Below are positions 44,749 to 53,517 of a stretch of 64,000 nt of DNA, piece after piece. Origin of the DNA: Acidobacteriales bacterium 59-55 (lineage in GTDB: Bacteria > Acidobacteriota > Terriglobia > Terriglobales > Acidobacteriaceae). The number at the start of each line of letters is the position of its first letter. Positions within the stretch are counted from its first letter, which is position 1. The translations under genes and the position numbers were made by a program. The stretch is taken from assembly GCA_001897435.1 (NCBI GenBank), contig MKSV01000007.1, positions 496,001 to 560,000 of the forward strand, given 5' to 3'. Under the pieces are notes generated by a model. The model searched no databases. It saw only the letters and a list, made by a program, of their open reading frames with translations, and had not been told where the DNA came from.

Positions 44749-45480
44749 TTACCCCTCCAGTCCTGCGAAGAGGTCTGTCTCCTGCCGGGCAGGCTGCGTT
44801 CCCGCCGCCGCGATCAGCGTGTAGAACTCCTCCACGCCGAACTTTTCGAAGAGCTCCTTTGTCTGCTCGACGAGCGGAACCTGCGAGGCGTGCTGCCGGA
44901 AGGCCTCTGCCTTGCGCGCCTGCACGGAACGGATATCGAGCGTGACGGTCCAGGGCGCGGGCTTCGGCTCCTGCCTCCCCGGGATGAAGAAGTTTGTAGT
45001 CAGGTAAAAGAGCCGCTGCGGGCTGTACACCGCGCCCAGTTCGGGATAGCGCTTCGACTGCCCCGACCAGTGAAACGCCGCCGTCGTCAGCATGGAGACG
45101 AGCATATGGTCGGGATGCGTATTCAGTCCGCCGTCTCCGCCGAACGTAATTACGACGTCGGGTTGAAATTGCCGTATTCGTTCCACCAGCCGTCCCGCGG
45201 CCTTTGAGAAATCGACTGTCACCAGCTTGCCGTCCTGATAGTCCAGTACCTCATGTCGGGTGATGCCAAGCGTCTTGCACGACGCGGCAAACTCCTCGCG
45301 CCGCATCTTTCCCAACTCTTCGCCGGAGGCGGCTCCGGCCCGGTACGAGCCAGCCTGCCCATCGGTCAGGCAGATCACATAAGTCTCGATTCCTCGATCC
45401 GCGGCCAGCGCCAGCGCTCCGCCAAATCCGAAACACTCATCATCCGGGTGTGCGATAACGCACATCAATTTCAAGCCCAC
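44749..45480 (-). CDS. PIG-L deacetylase (BshB1/LmbE-type)
   Basis: 243 residues with zinc motif AHPDDE at the N-terminus (about 10-15), ICLTDGQAG and the distal His in THPDHMLVS (about 126). Family enzymes deacetylate GlcNAc derivatives; the closest resemblance is to BshB1, which makes GlcN-malate for bacillithiol, a thiol found in Acidobacteriota. bshA and bshC are not in the window. Overlaps the rnhB stop by 10 bp. Confidence 0.82.
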   Translation of the reverse strand: MGLKLMCVIAHPDDECFGFGGALALAADRGIETYVICLTDGQAGSYRAGAASGEELGKMRREEFAASCKTLGITRHEVLDYQDGKLVTVDFSKAAGRLVERIRQFQPDVVITFGGDGGLNTHPDHMLVSMLTTAAFHWSGQSKRYPELGAVYSPQRLFYLTTNFFIPGRQEPKPAPWTVTLDIRSVQARKAEAFRQHASQVPLVEQTKELFEKFGVEEFYTLIAAAGTQPARQETDLFAGLEG

Positions 45481-46238
45481 TCTGCCCCCTCTTCCAATTC
45501 GAAATCGTCAAACAACAACTCACTCGCAACCTTCTCTTCGAGAGCTGTGTTTCGGTCGACCGCGCGTACCGGCGCGAACGTTCGCCGGTGCAGGGCGCAG
45601 GGGCCATGCTCGGCCAGCGCCCGCCGATGCTCCGGCGTTCCATATCCCTTGTGAGAAGCCAGACCGTAACCGGGATGCACCAGGTCGAGGTCGCGCATCA
45701 GTGCGTCGCGATGCACCTTGGCCACCACGGAAGCGGCGGCAATTGAAAGGCTCAGCGCGTCTCCGTAGATCAACTTGGTCTGCCTGCAGGGATGATCCAG
45801 CCGCATGGCGTCGATCAGCAGATGATCGGGAGCCACCTGCAGGCCCTGAACGGCGGCCAGCATCGCCATCCGCGTCGCCTGATAGATGTTCACCCGGTCG
45901 ATGGTGGCCGCGTCGATCTCGGCGACGCAGACTGCAATTGCCATCCGCCGGATGCGCTTATTCAAAATTTCGCGCTGCTCGCGGGTAAGTTGCTTGGAGT
46001 CGGTCAGCCCAGCTCGGGCCAGTCCGCTCAGGCGTTCGGGAAGAATCACCGCAGCAGCCACAACCGGGCCAAACAGAGCGCCTCGTCCTACCTCGTCGAC
46101 CCCCGCAATGCTGCGAAAGCCGTGGTAGCGCAGAGCCTGTTCCGGCGCATCGCTGCAGACAAGTTGTTTGAGCATCCGCTGCTTCGCAGTCGCCGCGGTA
46201 ACTGTCTTCGAGATTCGGATCGACGCAACAGAGGCCAT
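45471..46238 (-). CDS. rnhB: Ribonuclease HII
   Basis: 255 residues if started at ATG 46238; an upstream ATG at 46271 is also possible. Catalytic acids: Asp and Glu in GVDEVGRG, DSKQL, and Asp in VHRD; substrate motif KGYGTPEHRRAL. It removes RNA from DNA, including single ribonucleotides. Follows rplS after a hairpin, as in the classic rpsP-rimM-trmD-rplS-rnhB order. Confidence 0.93.
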   Translation of the reverse strand: MASVASIRISKTVTAATAKQRMLKQLVCSDAPEQALRYHGFRSIAGVDEVGRGALFGPVVAAAVILPERLSGLARAGLTDSKQLTREQREILNKRIRRMAIAVCVAEIDAATIDRVNIYQATRMAMLAAVQGLQVAPDHLLIDAMRLDHPCRQTKLIYGDALSLSIAAASVVAKVHRDALMRDLDLVHPGYGLASHKGYGTPEHRRALAEHGPCALHRRTFAPVRAVDRNTALEEKVASELLFDDFELEEGAEWA

Positions 46239-46276
46239 ACGCTTCAACACGAGTGTATAACCACCGCACAAAACGA

Positions 46277-46298
46277 AGCCACGACCGGAGTCGTGGCT
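46277..46298 (-). terminator. Hairpin between rplS and rnhB
   Basis: AGCCACGAC/GTCGTGGCT with a 4-base loop, followed on the minus strand by TCGTTTTG: a weak terminator that could reduce transcription into rnhB. Confidence 0.55.
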
Positions 46299-46340
46299 CT
46301 GTGTAAAACATCTTGTGTACGACGAAGGGAAGAGAATCGC

Positions 46341-46697
46341 CTACTTGACGCGCTCGACCTCGCGCAGACGGGCAGCCTTGCCGCGCAGGGCGCGCAGGTA
46401 AAACAGCTTCGAGCGGCGAACTTCGTAGGAGCGAACCTTGGTGACCTTATCGACGACCTTGGAGTTGTACGGGAAGATGCGCTCGACGCCCTGACCGAAG
46501 CTCATCTTGCGAACGGTGAAGGTGCCCTGGACTCCCCGGCGGCAAGCAATCACCATGCCTTCAAAGGCCTGCAGGCGCTCTTTCTCGCCCTCGCGGATCT
46601 TCACTTGTACGCGGACGGTATCGCCAGGGGCAAACTCGGGTAGATCGGTCCGCTCCAACTTGGCGGCCAGCTTCTGCATGATGGGATTGATCGACAT
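46341..46697 (-). CDS. rplS: 50S ribosomal protein L19
   Basis: 118 residues; family signatures [13 protein letters not shown] and [22 protein letters not shown], ending in the conserved [18 protein letters not shown]. Sits at the 30S-50S interface. Follows trmD in the operon. Confidence 0.97.
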   Translation of the reverse strand: MSINPIMQKLAAKLERTDLPEFAPGDTVRVQVKIREGEKERLQAFEGMVIACRRGVQGTFTVRKMSFGQGVERIFPYNSKVVDKVTKVRSYEVRRSKLFYLRALRGKAARLREVERVK

Positions 46698-46758
46698 GAC
46701 AACTTTCCTGTTTTTGGACTAGAGCTTTTAGTGTACACGAAAAGCGCCCTCTAAGTCC

Positions 46759-47583
46759 CTATTCACGCCCATTTTCCAAGTTCAGGCGAAGCTCCGCGAG
46801 CATCTCCCGGTCTTCGTCGCTGATCGCGATTCGATCGAGCAGGTCGGGCCGGTTCCTGAGCGTCTTGCCCAGTGCCATCCGCCGCCGCCATCGCCGGATC
46901 GCCTCATGATCGCCGCCTCGCAGAGCCTCAGGAATCGACACGCCGCGAAACTCCGCCGGCCTCGTATAGTGCGGGTAATCGAGCAGCCCGCCGGCTCCGT
47001 AGGTGCTGCGGGGAACTCCATCGGCCGATGCACCCTCCTGCGGCGCGTCATCGGCTCCGAAGCTCTCGAAACGGGAAGAGTCGGGATTTCCGAGCGCCCC
47101 CGGCAGCAGCCGGACCACGGTATCGACGATCACGGCGGCCGCCAGCTCGCCGCCCGAGAGAACATAATCGCCGATCGAGATCTCGCGGTCGCACAGCATC
47201 TCGTTGACCCGCTCGTCCACGCCTTCGTAACGTCCGCAGATCATAACGATCCGGTCCGTGGCCGCTAGTTCCTGTGCGATTGACTGTGTAAACGGTCGTC
47301 CCTGCGCCGAGAGCAGGATGACCGTCTCCTGCTTGGGCTGCCGCTCTAACTTGGGAGCGACGTCCAGCGAAGTAACCGCATCGAAGAGCGGCTCCGGCTT
47401 GAGGACCATGCCCTCGCCGCCGCCGAAGGGGCGGTCGTCCACCGTCCGGTGCCGGTCATGTGTAAAGTTGCGCAGGTCATGGGTGGCCACTTCGACCAGC
47501 CCTGCCTTGCGGGCGCGGCTAAGAATCCCATAGTCCAGGGGGCTGTCGAAGAATCCGGGGAAGATGGTGATGATATCGAAGCG
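46759..47583 (-). CDS. trmD: tRNA (guanine37-N1)-methyltransferase
   Basis: 274 residues from ATG 47583 (MRFDIITIFPGFF). SPOUT trefoil knot: ICGRYEGVDERV and IGDYVLSGGELAA bind SAM. It makes m1G37 to prevent frameshifting. A poorly conserved acidic/glycine insert follows the knot. Lies between rimM and rplS as usual. Confidence 0.96.
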   Translation of the reverse strand, partial: RFDIITIFPGFFDSPLDYGILSRARKAGLVEVATHDLRNFTHDRHRTVDDRPFGGGEGMVLKPEPLFDAVTSLDVAPKLERQPKQETVILLSAQGRPFTQSIAQELAATDRIVMICGRYEGVDERVNEMLCDREISIGDYVLSGGELAAAVIVDTVVRLLPGALGNPDSSRFESFGADDAPQEGASADGVPRSTYGAGGLLDYPHYTRPAEFRGVSIPEALRGGDHEAIRRWRRRMALGKTLRNRPDLLDRIAISDEDREMLAELRLNLENGRE

Positions 47584-47630
47584 CATAGGGGAGTCAGTTC
47601 CGTGCCAGTCTGTATCAGTCTGCACCAAGC

Positions 47631-48266
47631 CTATCGCGTAGGCTCCTCCGGAGCATCTTCGTCGCCAGTCGCGCCCGGAGTGCGATTCACGTCCACCAGA
47701 CCTTTCGGAAGGGTCATCTCGACACGCTTCGCCTTGGTGTCCACACGGATCAGGAATGCCTTTGCGAAGGGAATGAGGATATCTTCGCCATCGCCGGAGG
47801 TAACCTCGAGCAGGGGAGCGGCCTCCTCCAGCCGTCGCGAACCGTCCGCCGTGGTGGGGAATTGAACGTCGACGATGACGCCAATCGCCACCGTGCTGTC
47901 GTAGACGGTGCAGCCGATCAGTTCGCTGGTGTACACGGCGTCCTCGTCGAGGGGCATGCGGTCTTCGCCGCGCACCAGCACATCGAGCCCGGCCAGACCT
48001 TCTGCCTGGGTAATGCTGTCTACGCCCGCGAACTGCAGCACGATGCGCCCCTGGTTCTTGCCCACTGGCAGCCAGAACGACACGACCTCCGCAGAACGCG
48101 CCTGTTCTTCCAGGCCATCGAAGCCTGAGGGCGCAAGAGATACCTGTTTATGTTCTCGGAATCGATCGGGAAAGTCGGTGAACAACTCCGCGAGCAGCTC
48201 GCCCTTACGGCCCTGAGGCCGCAGCAGGTGCGCCAGCACGATCCACGAAGCCGGTTGTGCCGTCAT
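47631..48266 (-). CDS. rimM: 16S rRNA processing protein RimM
   Basis: 211 residues: N-terminal RimM domain (VLAHLLRPQGRKGELLAE) and C-terminal PRC barrel (about 105-190, IGCTVYD and DILIPFAKAFL). Assists 30S head maturation and binds S19. A variable acidic tail follows residue 195. It lies 24 bp after khpA. Confidence 0.94.
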   Translation of the reverse strand: MTAQPASWIVLAHLLRPQGRKGELLAELFTDFPDRFREHKQVSLAPSGFDGLEEQARSAEVVSFWLPVGKNQGRIVLQFAGVDSITQAEGLAGLDVLVRGEDRMPLDEDAVYTSELIGCTVYDSTVAIGVIVDVQFPTTADGSRRLEEAAPLLEVTSGDGEDILIPFAKAFLIRVDTKAKRVEMTLPKGLVDVNRTPGATGDEDAPEEPTR

Positions 48267-48290
48267 AGGCCCGATACTGCCCGCATCGTG

Positions 48291-48584
48291 TCAGGACGCT
48301 CCGTTCTCTTCGACGATGTCCAGAGAAAATCGCCGTTTGAGCTTCATGCTGGCCGCGCTGAGCACTGTGCGTACCGAACGCGCCGTTCTGCCCTGCTTGC
48401 CGATCACCTTGCCTACGTCGCTGGGTGCGACATGCAGCCGCAGCAGCACACCCTCGCCGTCCTGGATGACCTCGACGGCAACCTCGTCCGGCTTGTCTAC
48501 CAACGCACGAGCAAGCTCGGCCACGAGTCCGCTCATTTGCTTCTCGGAATGGTCACCTGATGCCAATTGCACGGCTTCTTCCAT
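48291..48584 (-). CDS. khpA: KH-domain RNA-binding protein KhpA
   Basis: 97 residues from ATG 48584, with AAGAGGTG upstream. One KH domain with the GxxG loop in VIGKQGRTARSVRTVL (about 60-75). KhpA/KhpB-type proteins bind many RNAs and affect cell division and elongation. Placed between rpsP and rimM as in many bacteria. Confidence 0.93.
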   Translation of the reverse strand: MEEAVQLASGDHSEKQMSGLVAELARALVDKPDEVAVEVIQDGEGVLLRLHVAPSDVGKVIGKQGRTARSVRTVLSAASMKLKRRFSLDIVEENGAS

Positions 48585-48608
48585 ATACACACACCTCTTG
48601 GGAGTCAC

Positions 48609-48893
48609 GATGAAACGCTCCTACTCAAACCTCTTGTCTCGTCTGATGCGAGATCTTTCAGGTTTGGGTTGAAACGAGCGCAACCTCGGTCGACAGGCAA
48701 GCCTGGACACGAACCCAGAGCATTTGCCGAGCCTTTGCACCGCCGATCCAACGGCGATGCAATAGAGAAAGTCTACGTGAGTATGTACAGGATGCGATAT
48801 AGAAGGAATCGATTGCGTCAAGAATCTTTGGGAACCTTTACGATGTTCCCAAAGATTCAGGAGACTGGTGACCTGAGCCTAAACTGCGCCGGG
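48609..48893 (-). other. 285-bp gap inside the ribosomal operon
   Basis: No gene recognised. It contains a 14-bp hairpin near rpsP; the remaining 200 bp show no clear feature. Confidence 0.5.
48822..48858. terminator. 14-bp perfect hairpin between rpsP and khpA
   Basis: GAATCTTTGGGAAC / GTTCCCAAAGATTC with a 9-base loop. The minus-strand sequence after it is not T-rich, so RNA processing or attenuation is as likely as termination. Confidence 0.65.
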
Positions 48894-49148
48894 CTAAGCC
48901 GCGGTTGCGGTTTCAGCCGCCGCCGGAGCCTGTGCGAGCAGCTTGCCCACGCGGTCCGACAACTGTGCTCCATTGCCCACCCAGTAGTCGATGCGGTCGC
49001 GCTTCAGATCGACCGTCGCCGGGTTCGTGCGCGGATTGTAGGTGCCCACGACTTCAACCGACCGGCCATTGCGGGCGCGATCCTTTTCAATAACAACGAC
49101 GCGGTAGTGGGGTTGCTTACGCGCTCCAACGCGCGCCAAACGGATCAT
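48894..49148 (-). CDS. rpsP: 30S ribosomal protein S16
   Basis: 84 residues (MIRLARVGARKQPHYRVVV). The start could instead be GTG 49154, which has AAAGG at a better distance. Ends in an alanine-rich tail. Leads the rpsP-khpA-rimM-trmD-rplS series; ffh, often found before it, is absent here. Confidence 0.96.
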   Translation of the reverse strand: MIRLARVGARKQPHYRVVVIEKDRARNGRSVEVVGTYNPRTNPATVDLKRDRIDYWVGNGAQLSDRVGKLLAQAPAAAETATAA

Positions 49149-49353
49149 CAACACTAGGAATGCCTTTCAAGAGCTTTGATTTTGAGCAAACGTCCGCGCC
49201 CTTCACGGCGAGCAGATCGATAGGTCCCAACAACTAAGTATGGCCGAAAATCCGGCTTTTCGCAATGTCCTGCCGCCTCTTTTCACGTGACCGCCGCTTT
49301 CCCCGGCTCCGGAGAATCCTGCCTCATCGTCTGTCTACAATAGAGACAGCCGA

Positions 49354-50064
49354 ATGAACCGCGAATATCACAAATGGTTGTCGCCTGCCCTTGGACGGGA
49401 GATGGAGCTGCTTGTCTTTGGGCACGCCGGAATTCCCGCACTCGCCTTTCCCACCTCCTGCGGGCGCTTCTTCGACTTTGAGAACTTCGGCATGGTCGGC
49501 GCCGTTCAGGGCAAGATCGAGCGCGGCCATCTCCAGCTTTTCTGCGTGGATACGGTCGATGCGGAGAGTTGGTACAACCGCACCGTCATTCCCCGGGCGC
49601 GGGTCGCCCGCCACCTCCGCTACGAGCGCTATCTGCTCGACGAAGTCGTTCCTTTTGTGCGATATCGAAACGACCTGCCGAGCATCTCCGCGGTCGGGTG
49701 CAGCTTTGGCGGCTACCATGCCCTGAACCTTGCCCTGCGGAATCCGGGCATCTTTACCAGGATTTTGTCGATGGGAGGAGCGTTCGACCCGTCGCGCTTC
49801 CTCTCCGGCTACTACGACCAGGACTGCTACTTCAACCTGCCCACCCACTACATGCCGAATATGCGCGATGGCCGCTATCTCGACCTCTATCGCCGCAATA
49901 CGTGCATCCTCGCCACGGCCGTCAACGATATGTGCCGCGAGGTCAACCAGCAGATGGCCCATATCCTGCACGGCGCGGAGATTCCGTGCCGGCTCGATGT
50001 GTGGGGCGACAACGCCGGTCATGACTGGGCGACGTGGCAGCGAATGATGCAGGCGTACCTATAA
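49354..50064 (+). CDS. Alpha/beta-hydrolase esterase (COG4947-like), paired with an ATP-grasp gene
   Basis: 236 residues, no signal peptide. Nucleophile elbow GCSFGGYHA (Ser about 113), late acid in DVWGDNAG, and His in GHDWATW near the C-terminus complete a hydrolase triad. The N-terminal part (GREMELLVFGHAGIPALAFPTS) matches a family annotated as putative esterase with unknown substrate. The ATP-grasp gene follows 66 bp later with the same orientation, suggesting a two-enzyme pathway. Confidence 0.82.
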   Translation: MNREYHKWLSPALGREMELLVFGHAGIPALAFPTSCGRFFDFENFGMVGAVQGKIERGHLQLFCVDTVDAESWYNRTVIPRARVARHLRYERYLLDEVVPFVRYRNDLPSISAVGCSFGGYHALNLALRNPGIFTRILSMGGAFDPSRFLSGYYDQDCYFNLPTHYMPNMRDGRYLDLYRRNTCILATAVNDMCREVNQQMAHILHGAEIPCRLDVWGDNAGHDWATWQRMMQAYL

Positions 50065-50130
50065 AAAAGAGAGATTTCAACATAAAAAGCGAGAAGGTCG
50101 GGACGGCACTCGCAGGTTAAGGAGAATGAT

Positions 50131-51168
50131 TTGAAGAAGATAGGCGTTTTGTTCGGGGTGGAAAATACCTTCCCCAGCGCTTTGGTCGATTGCATCAATT
50201 CGATGGAAGTCGATGATGTGCGGGCCGAGTTCGTCCATGTCGGCGGTGTTCGCATGGACGAACCCTCGGGTTATGCCGTCATCGTCGACCGCATCTCGCA
50301 CGAGATGCCGTTCTACCGCGCGTGGCTCAAGAGTGCCATGCTGGCCGGCACCGAGGTCATCAACAATTCTTTCTGGTCGTCCGCCGACGACAAGTTCTTC
50401 AACTATGCCCTGGCCGCAAAGCTCGGCGTCGCCGTGCCTCGGACGGTGTTGTTGCCGCACAAGCAGTTTCCTCCGCAGATCAATACTCGTTCCGTCCGTA
50501 ACCTCGAATATCCCCTCGACTGGGACGGCATCTTCGAGCACGTCGGCTTTCCCGCCTTCCTGAAGCCCTATAACGGCGGCGGCGGACGGGACGTCTTCGA
50601 GGTCCGCAATCGCGACGAGTTCTTCCATGCTTACGACCAGAGCGGCGATCTCTGCATGACCCTTCAGACCGCGATCAAGCATCAGGAGTACTTTCGCTGC
50701 TTCGTCGTCGGCCAGTCCGAGGTGCGCGTCATGACCTACGATCCGGCCAAGCCCTACGGGCAGTCCTACGATCTCGACCCCCCGAGCTGCGATCCGGAAC
50801 TTCTGCGACGCATGGAGCGGGATGCGGTTACGCTCTGCCAGGCTCTCGGCTACGACCTGAACACCGTCGAGTTTGCCGTCGAAGGGGGCATTCCCTACGC
50901 CATCGATTTCATGAACCCGGTTCCGGACGCCGATCTGCACTCGGTCGGCGAGCCCCACTTCCGCTGGATCGTCGAGGCCATGGCAAGACTGGCGGTAAAG
51001 AAGGCGCAGGCCGCATCTCCTACGAATGGCGCTTGTCTGCCTGAGATGCCCTGGGCTGCATTTCTCGCCGGTGCTCCTGCAAAGAAGACAAAGGCTAAAT
51101 CCGTCTCCAAAAAGACCGCGGTAAAGAGCGCGGCAAAGAAGCGCAAACCGGCCGGGAGCCGACCCTGA
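50131..51168 (+). CDS. ATP-grasp ligase-like protein with lysine-rich tail
   Basis: 345 residues from TTG 50131, 7 nt after AAGGAG. Residues about 100-285 form a RimK-like ATP-grasp: FLKPYNGGGGRDVFEV is the phosphate/glycine-rich loop, TLQTAIK follows, and TVEFAVEGGIPYAIDFMNPVPDAD holds the metal-binding acid/asparagine pair. Such enzymes join a carboxylate to an amine or thiol using ATP. The last 30 residues are almost all K, A, S and T, as in histone H1-like tails. The acceptor is unknown; the adjacent esterase may process substrate or product. Confidence 0.85.
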   Translation: MKKIGVLFGVENTFPSALVDCINSMEVDDVRAEFVHVGGVRMDEPSGYAVIVDRISHEMPFYRAWLKSAMLAGTEVINNSFWSSADDKFFNYALAAKLGVAVPRTVLLPHKQFPPQINTRSVRNLEYPLDWDGIFEHVGFPAFLKPYNGGGGRDVFEVRNRDEFFHAYDQSGDLCMTLQTAIKHQEYFRCFVVGQSEVRVMTYDPAKPYGQSYDLDPPSCDPELLRRMERDAVTLCQALGYDLNTVEFAVEGGIPYAIDFMNPVPDADLHSVGEPHFRWIVEAMARLAVKKAQAASPTNGACLPEMPWAAFLAGAPAKKTKAKSVSKKTAVKSAAKKRKPAGSRP

Positions 51169-51230
51169 GAAGCTGTTTCAAAACTTCATGGCGAGTGATG
51201 CTTATGCGTCGCCGAAGCAGCCCAGGGCAA

Positions 51231-51289
51231 GAAATACAGGGTCTCTCCACTACTGCGGCAAAAGCGCCGCCTCCGGTCGAGATGACGTG
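51231..51289 (+). repeat. Family B hairpin repeat
   Basis: gaaatacagggtctctcc ... ggtcgagatgacg around stem GCGGC/GCCGC. Confidence 0.8.
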
Positions 51290-51415
51290 CTTCTTTGGGG
51301 CTGCGGGCCGTCGTTCCGAAGAAACCTCTGGAGGAGCGCAAGACGGGTGCGATAGACTCCTGTATGTTAGCTAACGGGCCCAGGTACGGTCGTGGAGCCC
51401 GGTGAAGGAGGATGA

Positions 51416-51742
51416 GTGAGCCAGCGGTCCAAGCCGATTGGAGATAATCCAGTTCGTAACGCAGTGCGTTTTCCTATGAGACTGGCTATTCACATCCACA
51501 CCGATGACGGTGAGATCGAAGCTGTGACCGAGAATATCTCGGCAAACGGTCTGCTTTTTGTCAGCGAACACCTTCCCGATGTTGACAGCAAAATTGAGTT
51601 CACCATCGCCATGCCCTCAGCCGTTATGGGATCCGCTACCGACGTGACCATCCATTGCAGGGGACGTGTTGTACGCCACTCTCTACAGAACTCCGAGAAA
51701 AAGGCCGCTGCCGTGATCGACGAATACTTTCTAAAGGCCTGA
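51416..51742 (+). CDS. PilZ-domain protein
   Basis: 108 residues from GTG 51416 (GAAGGAGG upstream; a nearby ATG is out of frame). Contains the c-di-GMP binding pattern: RFPMR (RxxxR, about 18-22) and NISANG (NxSxxG, about 41-46). The gene sits 4 bp before a NarL-type regulator, so c-di-GMP sensing may feed that regulator's output. Confidence 0.88.
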   Translation: MSQRSKPIGDNPVRNAVRFPMRLAIHIHTDDGEIEAVTENISANGLLFVSEHLPDVDSKIEFTIAMPSAVMGSATDVTIHCRGRVVRHSLQNSEKKAAAVIDEYFLKA

Positions 51743-51746
51743 TTTT

Positions 51747-52541
51747 ATGACGGTTGTACATTTCGACAAAACCCGACCCCAAGAGGAAGCACCGGACGAT
51801 GGCGCGCTGGAGGAGAGCGCTGGCCAATCCGGCATCCGCGTCATCCTGGCCGATTCCCAGGCCATCTATCGCGTTGGAATCCGAAAGATCTTTGCCCTCG
51901 AAGACGATATTCGCGTCGTGGCGCAGGTAGAAAATCTGACCAATCTTTATCTCGCCTTGCAGCGGTATCCTACGGATGTGGTGGTTCTCGAAGGACAGTT
52001 GATCGCAGGCACCATCGACGCTATTCCGGAACTGGTGCGCAAGGCGCCGGACGCGAAGCTGATTGTCCAGGTTACCGAAACCGACGAATCGAATACGGTC
52101 GAGCTCTACCGCAGAGGCGTGCGCGGTGTGGTTCCGCGTTCGATCTCTCCCGACCTTCTGGTCAAGTGCGTCCGCAAGATCGCGGACGGCGAGACCTGGA
52201 TCGACAACCAGTCCATTAGCTGGGTTATTGAGGCCTACCGCGCGCAGGCCACCACGCTGACCGACCCCAAGGTTCAGCCCAAGCTGTCGAAGAAAGAACT
52301 GGCGATTATCAGTTGCATCACGCGCGGAATGCGGAATAAAGAGATCGCCTATCAGATTGGAACGACGGAACAGGTTATCAAGAACTATCTTCGCAAGGTC
52401 TATGACAAGCTGGGCGTCTCCGACCGGCTGGAGCTTGCGCTCTATTGCCTGCATCATGAGCTGTTGAAGAAATATACGCAGGAACTGAACGGCACGGCAG
52501 CCACGACCGAGCCTTCGCAACCGCTGCGGGCGAAGATGTAA
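51747..52541 (+). CDS. NarL/LuxR-type regulator with degenerate receiver domain
   Basis: 264 residues: a disordered start (1-28), a receiver-like domain (about 29-150) and a LuxR helix-turn-helix (about 188-250; LSKKELAIISCITRGMRNKEIAYQIGTT). In the receiver the phosphoacceptor Asp position reads VVVLEGQL, with Glu in place of Asp, and the usual LK near the end reads PR (GVVPRSIS). So it probably cannot be phosphorylated; Glu may mimic the phosphorylated state. Coupled to the PilZ gene (4-bp gap). Confidence 0.87.
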   Translation: MTVVHFDKTRPQEEAPDDGALEESAGQSGIRVILADSQAIYRVGIRKIFALEDDIRVVAQVENLTNLYLALQRYPTDVVVLEGQLIAGTIDAIPELVRKAPDAKLIVQVTETDESNTVELYRRGVRGVVPRSISPDLLVKCVRKIADGETWIDNQSISWVIEAYRAQATTLTDPKVQPKLSKKELAIISCITRGMRNKEIAYQIGTTEQVIKNYLRKVYDKLGVSDRLELALYCLHHELLKKYTQELNGTAATTEPSQPLRAKM

Positions 52542-52571
52542 GCGAGCGACATCGATCAAACGCCGCTCGCT
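52541..52571. terminator. Possible terminator between convergent genes
   Basis: AGCGAGC (52541-52547) pairs with GCTCGCT (52565-52571), then a T-rich stretch on the plus strand. Confidence 0.45.
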
Positions 52572-52579
52572 GCGGTTGT

Positions 52580-53167
52580 TTACTTTTGTTTGTCGATCTC
52601 CACGTCGATCGTGAACTTTACATCGTTGCCGACAACGACACCCGGAGTATTCGGCGCGAAGTTGAAATCGCTTCGCTTCAACAGGCCCGTGGCCGAGAAG
52701 CCGCTGCGAACCTTCCCATCCTTGCCGGTCTCAGGCGCGCTCGGTCCGTCCATGTCGAAGGTGACGCTCCTGGTCACGCTGTTCAGGGTCAGGTCGCCGG
52801 TGAGCTGGAGTTTGCCGTTGGATCGGCTCAGCGAGGTCGACTTGAAGGTTATCTGCGGGTATTTTTCAATGTCGAAGAAGTGAGGCGACTTCAGATCCTT
52901 GTCGCGGGCCGCGACCCCGGTCCAGACCGTGGTGGTGTCAATGGTCGCCTCGACGGTGGATTTGGTGATGTCTGCATCATTAAGGACGATGGTGCCTTTG
53001 ACGCCAGTGAGCGAGCCATGGACGTTGCTGACACCCATATGGCGGACCTGGAACTGGACGCTGGAGTGGTTGGGGTCGATGGACCAGGTAGAGGTCTGGG
53101 CCTGAATCGTAGCTCCGGCGAGAGTGAGCCCGGCCACGGCCATAGTCAATAGGAGTCTGCTGCGCAT
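52580..53167 (-). CDS. Periplasmic YceI-family lipid-binding protein
   Basis: 195 residues from ATG 53167 (GAGGGA upstream). Signal peptide (about 1-23, ending TIQAQ), then the YceI lipocalin-like barrel: WSIDPNHSSVQFQVRHMGVSN at the start and VGNDVKFTIDVEIDK at the end. Related proteins bind polyisoprenoids such as quinones; role here unknown. Confidence 0.92.
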   Translation of the reverse strand: MRSRLLLTMAVAGLTLAGATIQAQTSTWSIDPNHSSVQFQVRHMGVSNVHGSLTGVKGTIVLNDADITKSTVEATIDTTTVWTGVAARDKDLKSPHFFDIEKYPQITFKSTSLSRSNGKLQLTGDLTLNSVTRSVTFDMDGPSAPETGKDGKVRSGFSATGLLKRSDFNFAPNTPGVVVGNDVKFTIDVEIDKQK

Positions 53168-53517
53168 AATTTTTCCCTCGTGCTTTTTAGAGAAGACGGT
53201 TGCTGCCTGAAGTTCTGAACTGCGGCATGCGGTAAAGAGTGCTACCAAAGTAGCAGATAACAGCTGAGTGCAATAGAGCGGGCGGCGAGCGCGTCTTCAC
53301 TGCAAAGAAATTGCTTTTGTGTGCATCTATTCGCAAACATGCAAAGTTTTGCTTACAAAAGCGAACTCGGTGGGTACGAAAGGCGGCTTTGTGGGCTGCT
53401 GCGGCGGAGATAGTATGCGATTTCTCCCTATAAATAGTAGAAAGTAAGCATTTTGGGTGTATGGCCTTCTGATTGCTTCATTCAGGGCGAGCGACATTTC
53501 GCTCAAGGGCTCTGATC
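53168..53517. other. 350-bp gap upstream of divergent yceI and PEP-CTERM genes
   Basis: No gene seen. The last 30 bp before the PEP-CTERM gene contain a small stem GAGCG-ACATTT-CGCTC (53489-53504), which could affect its translation. Promoters for both genes must lie here; none was clear. Confidence 0.5.

Noticed and set aside
49280-49295. Second parS-like site near tttcacgtgacc
   Set aside because: Only one half matches; not a palindrome.
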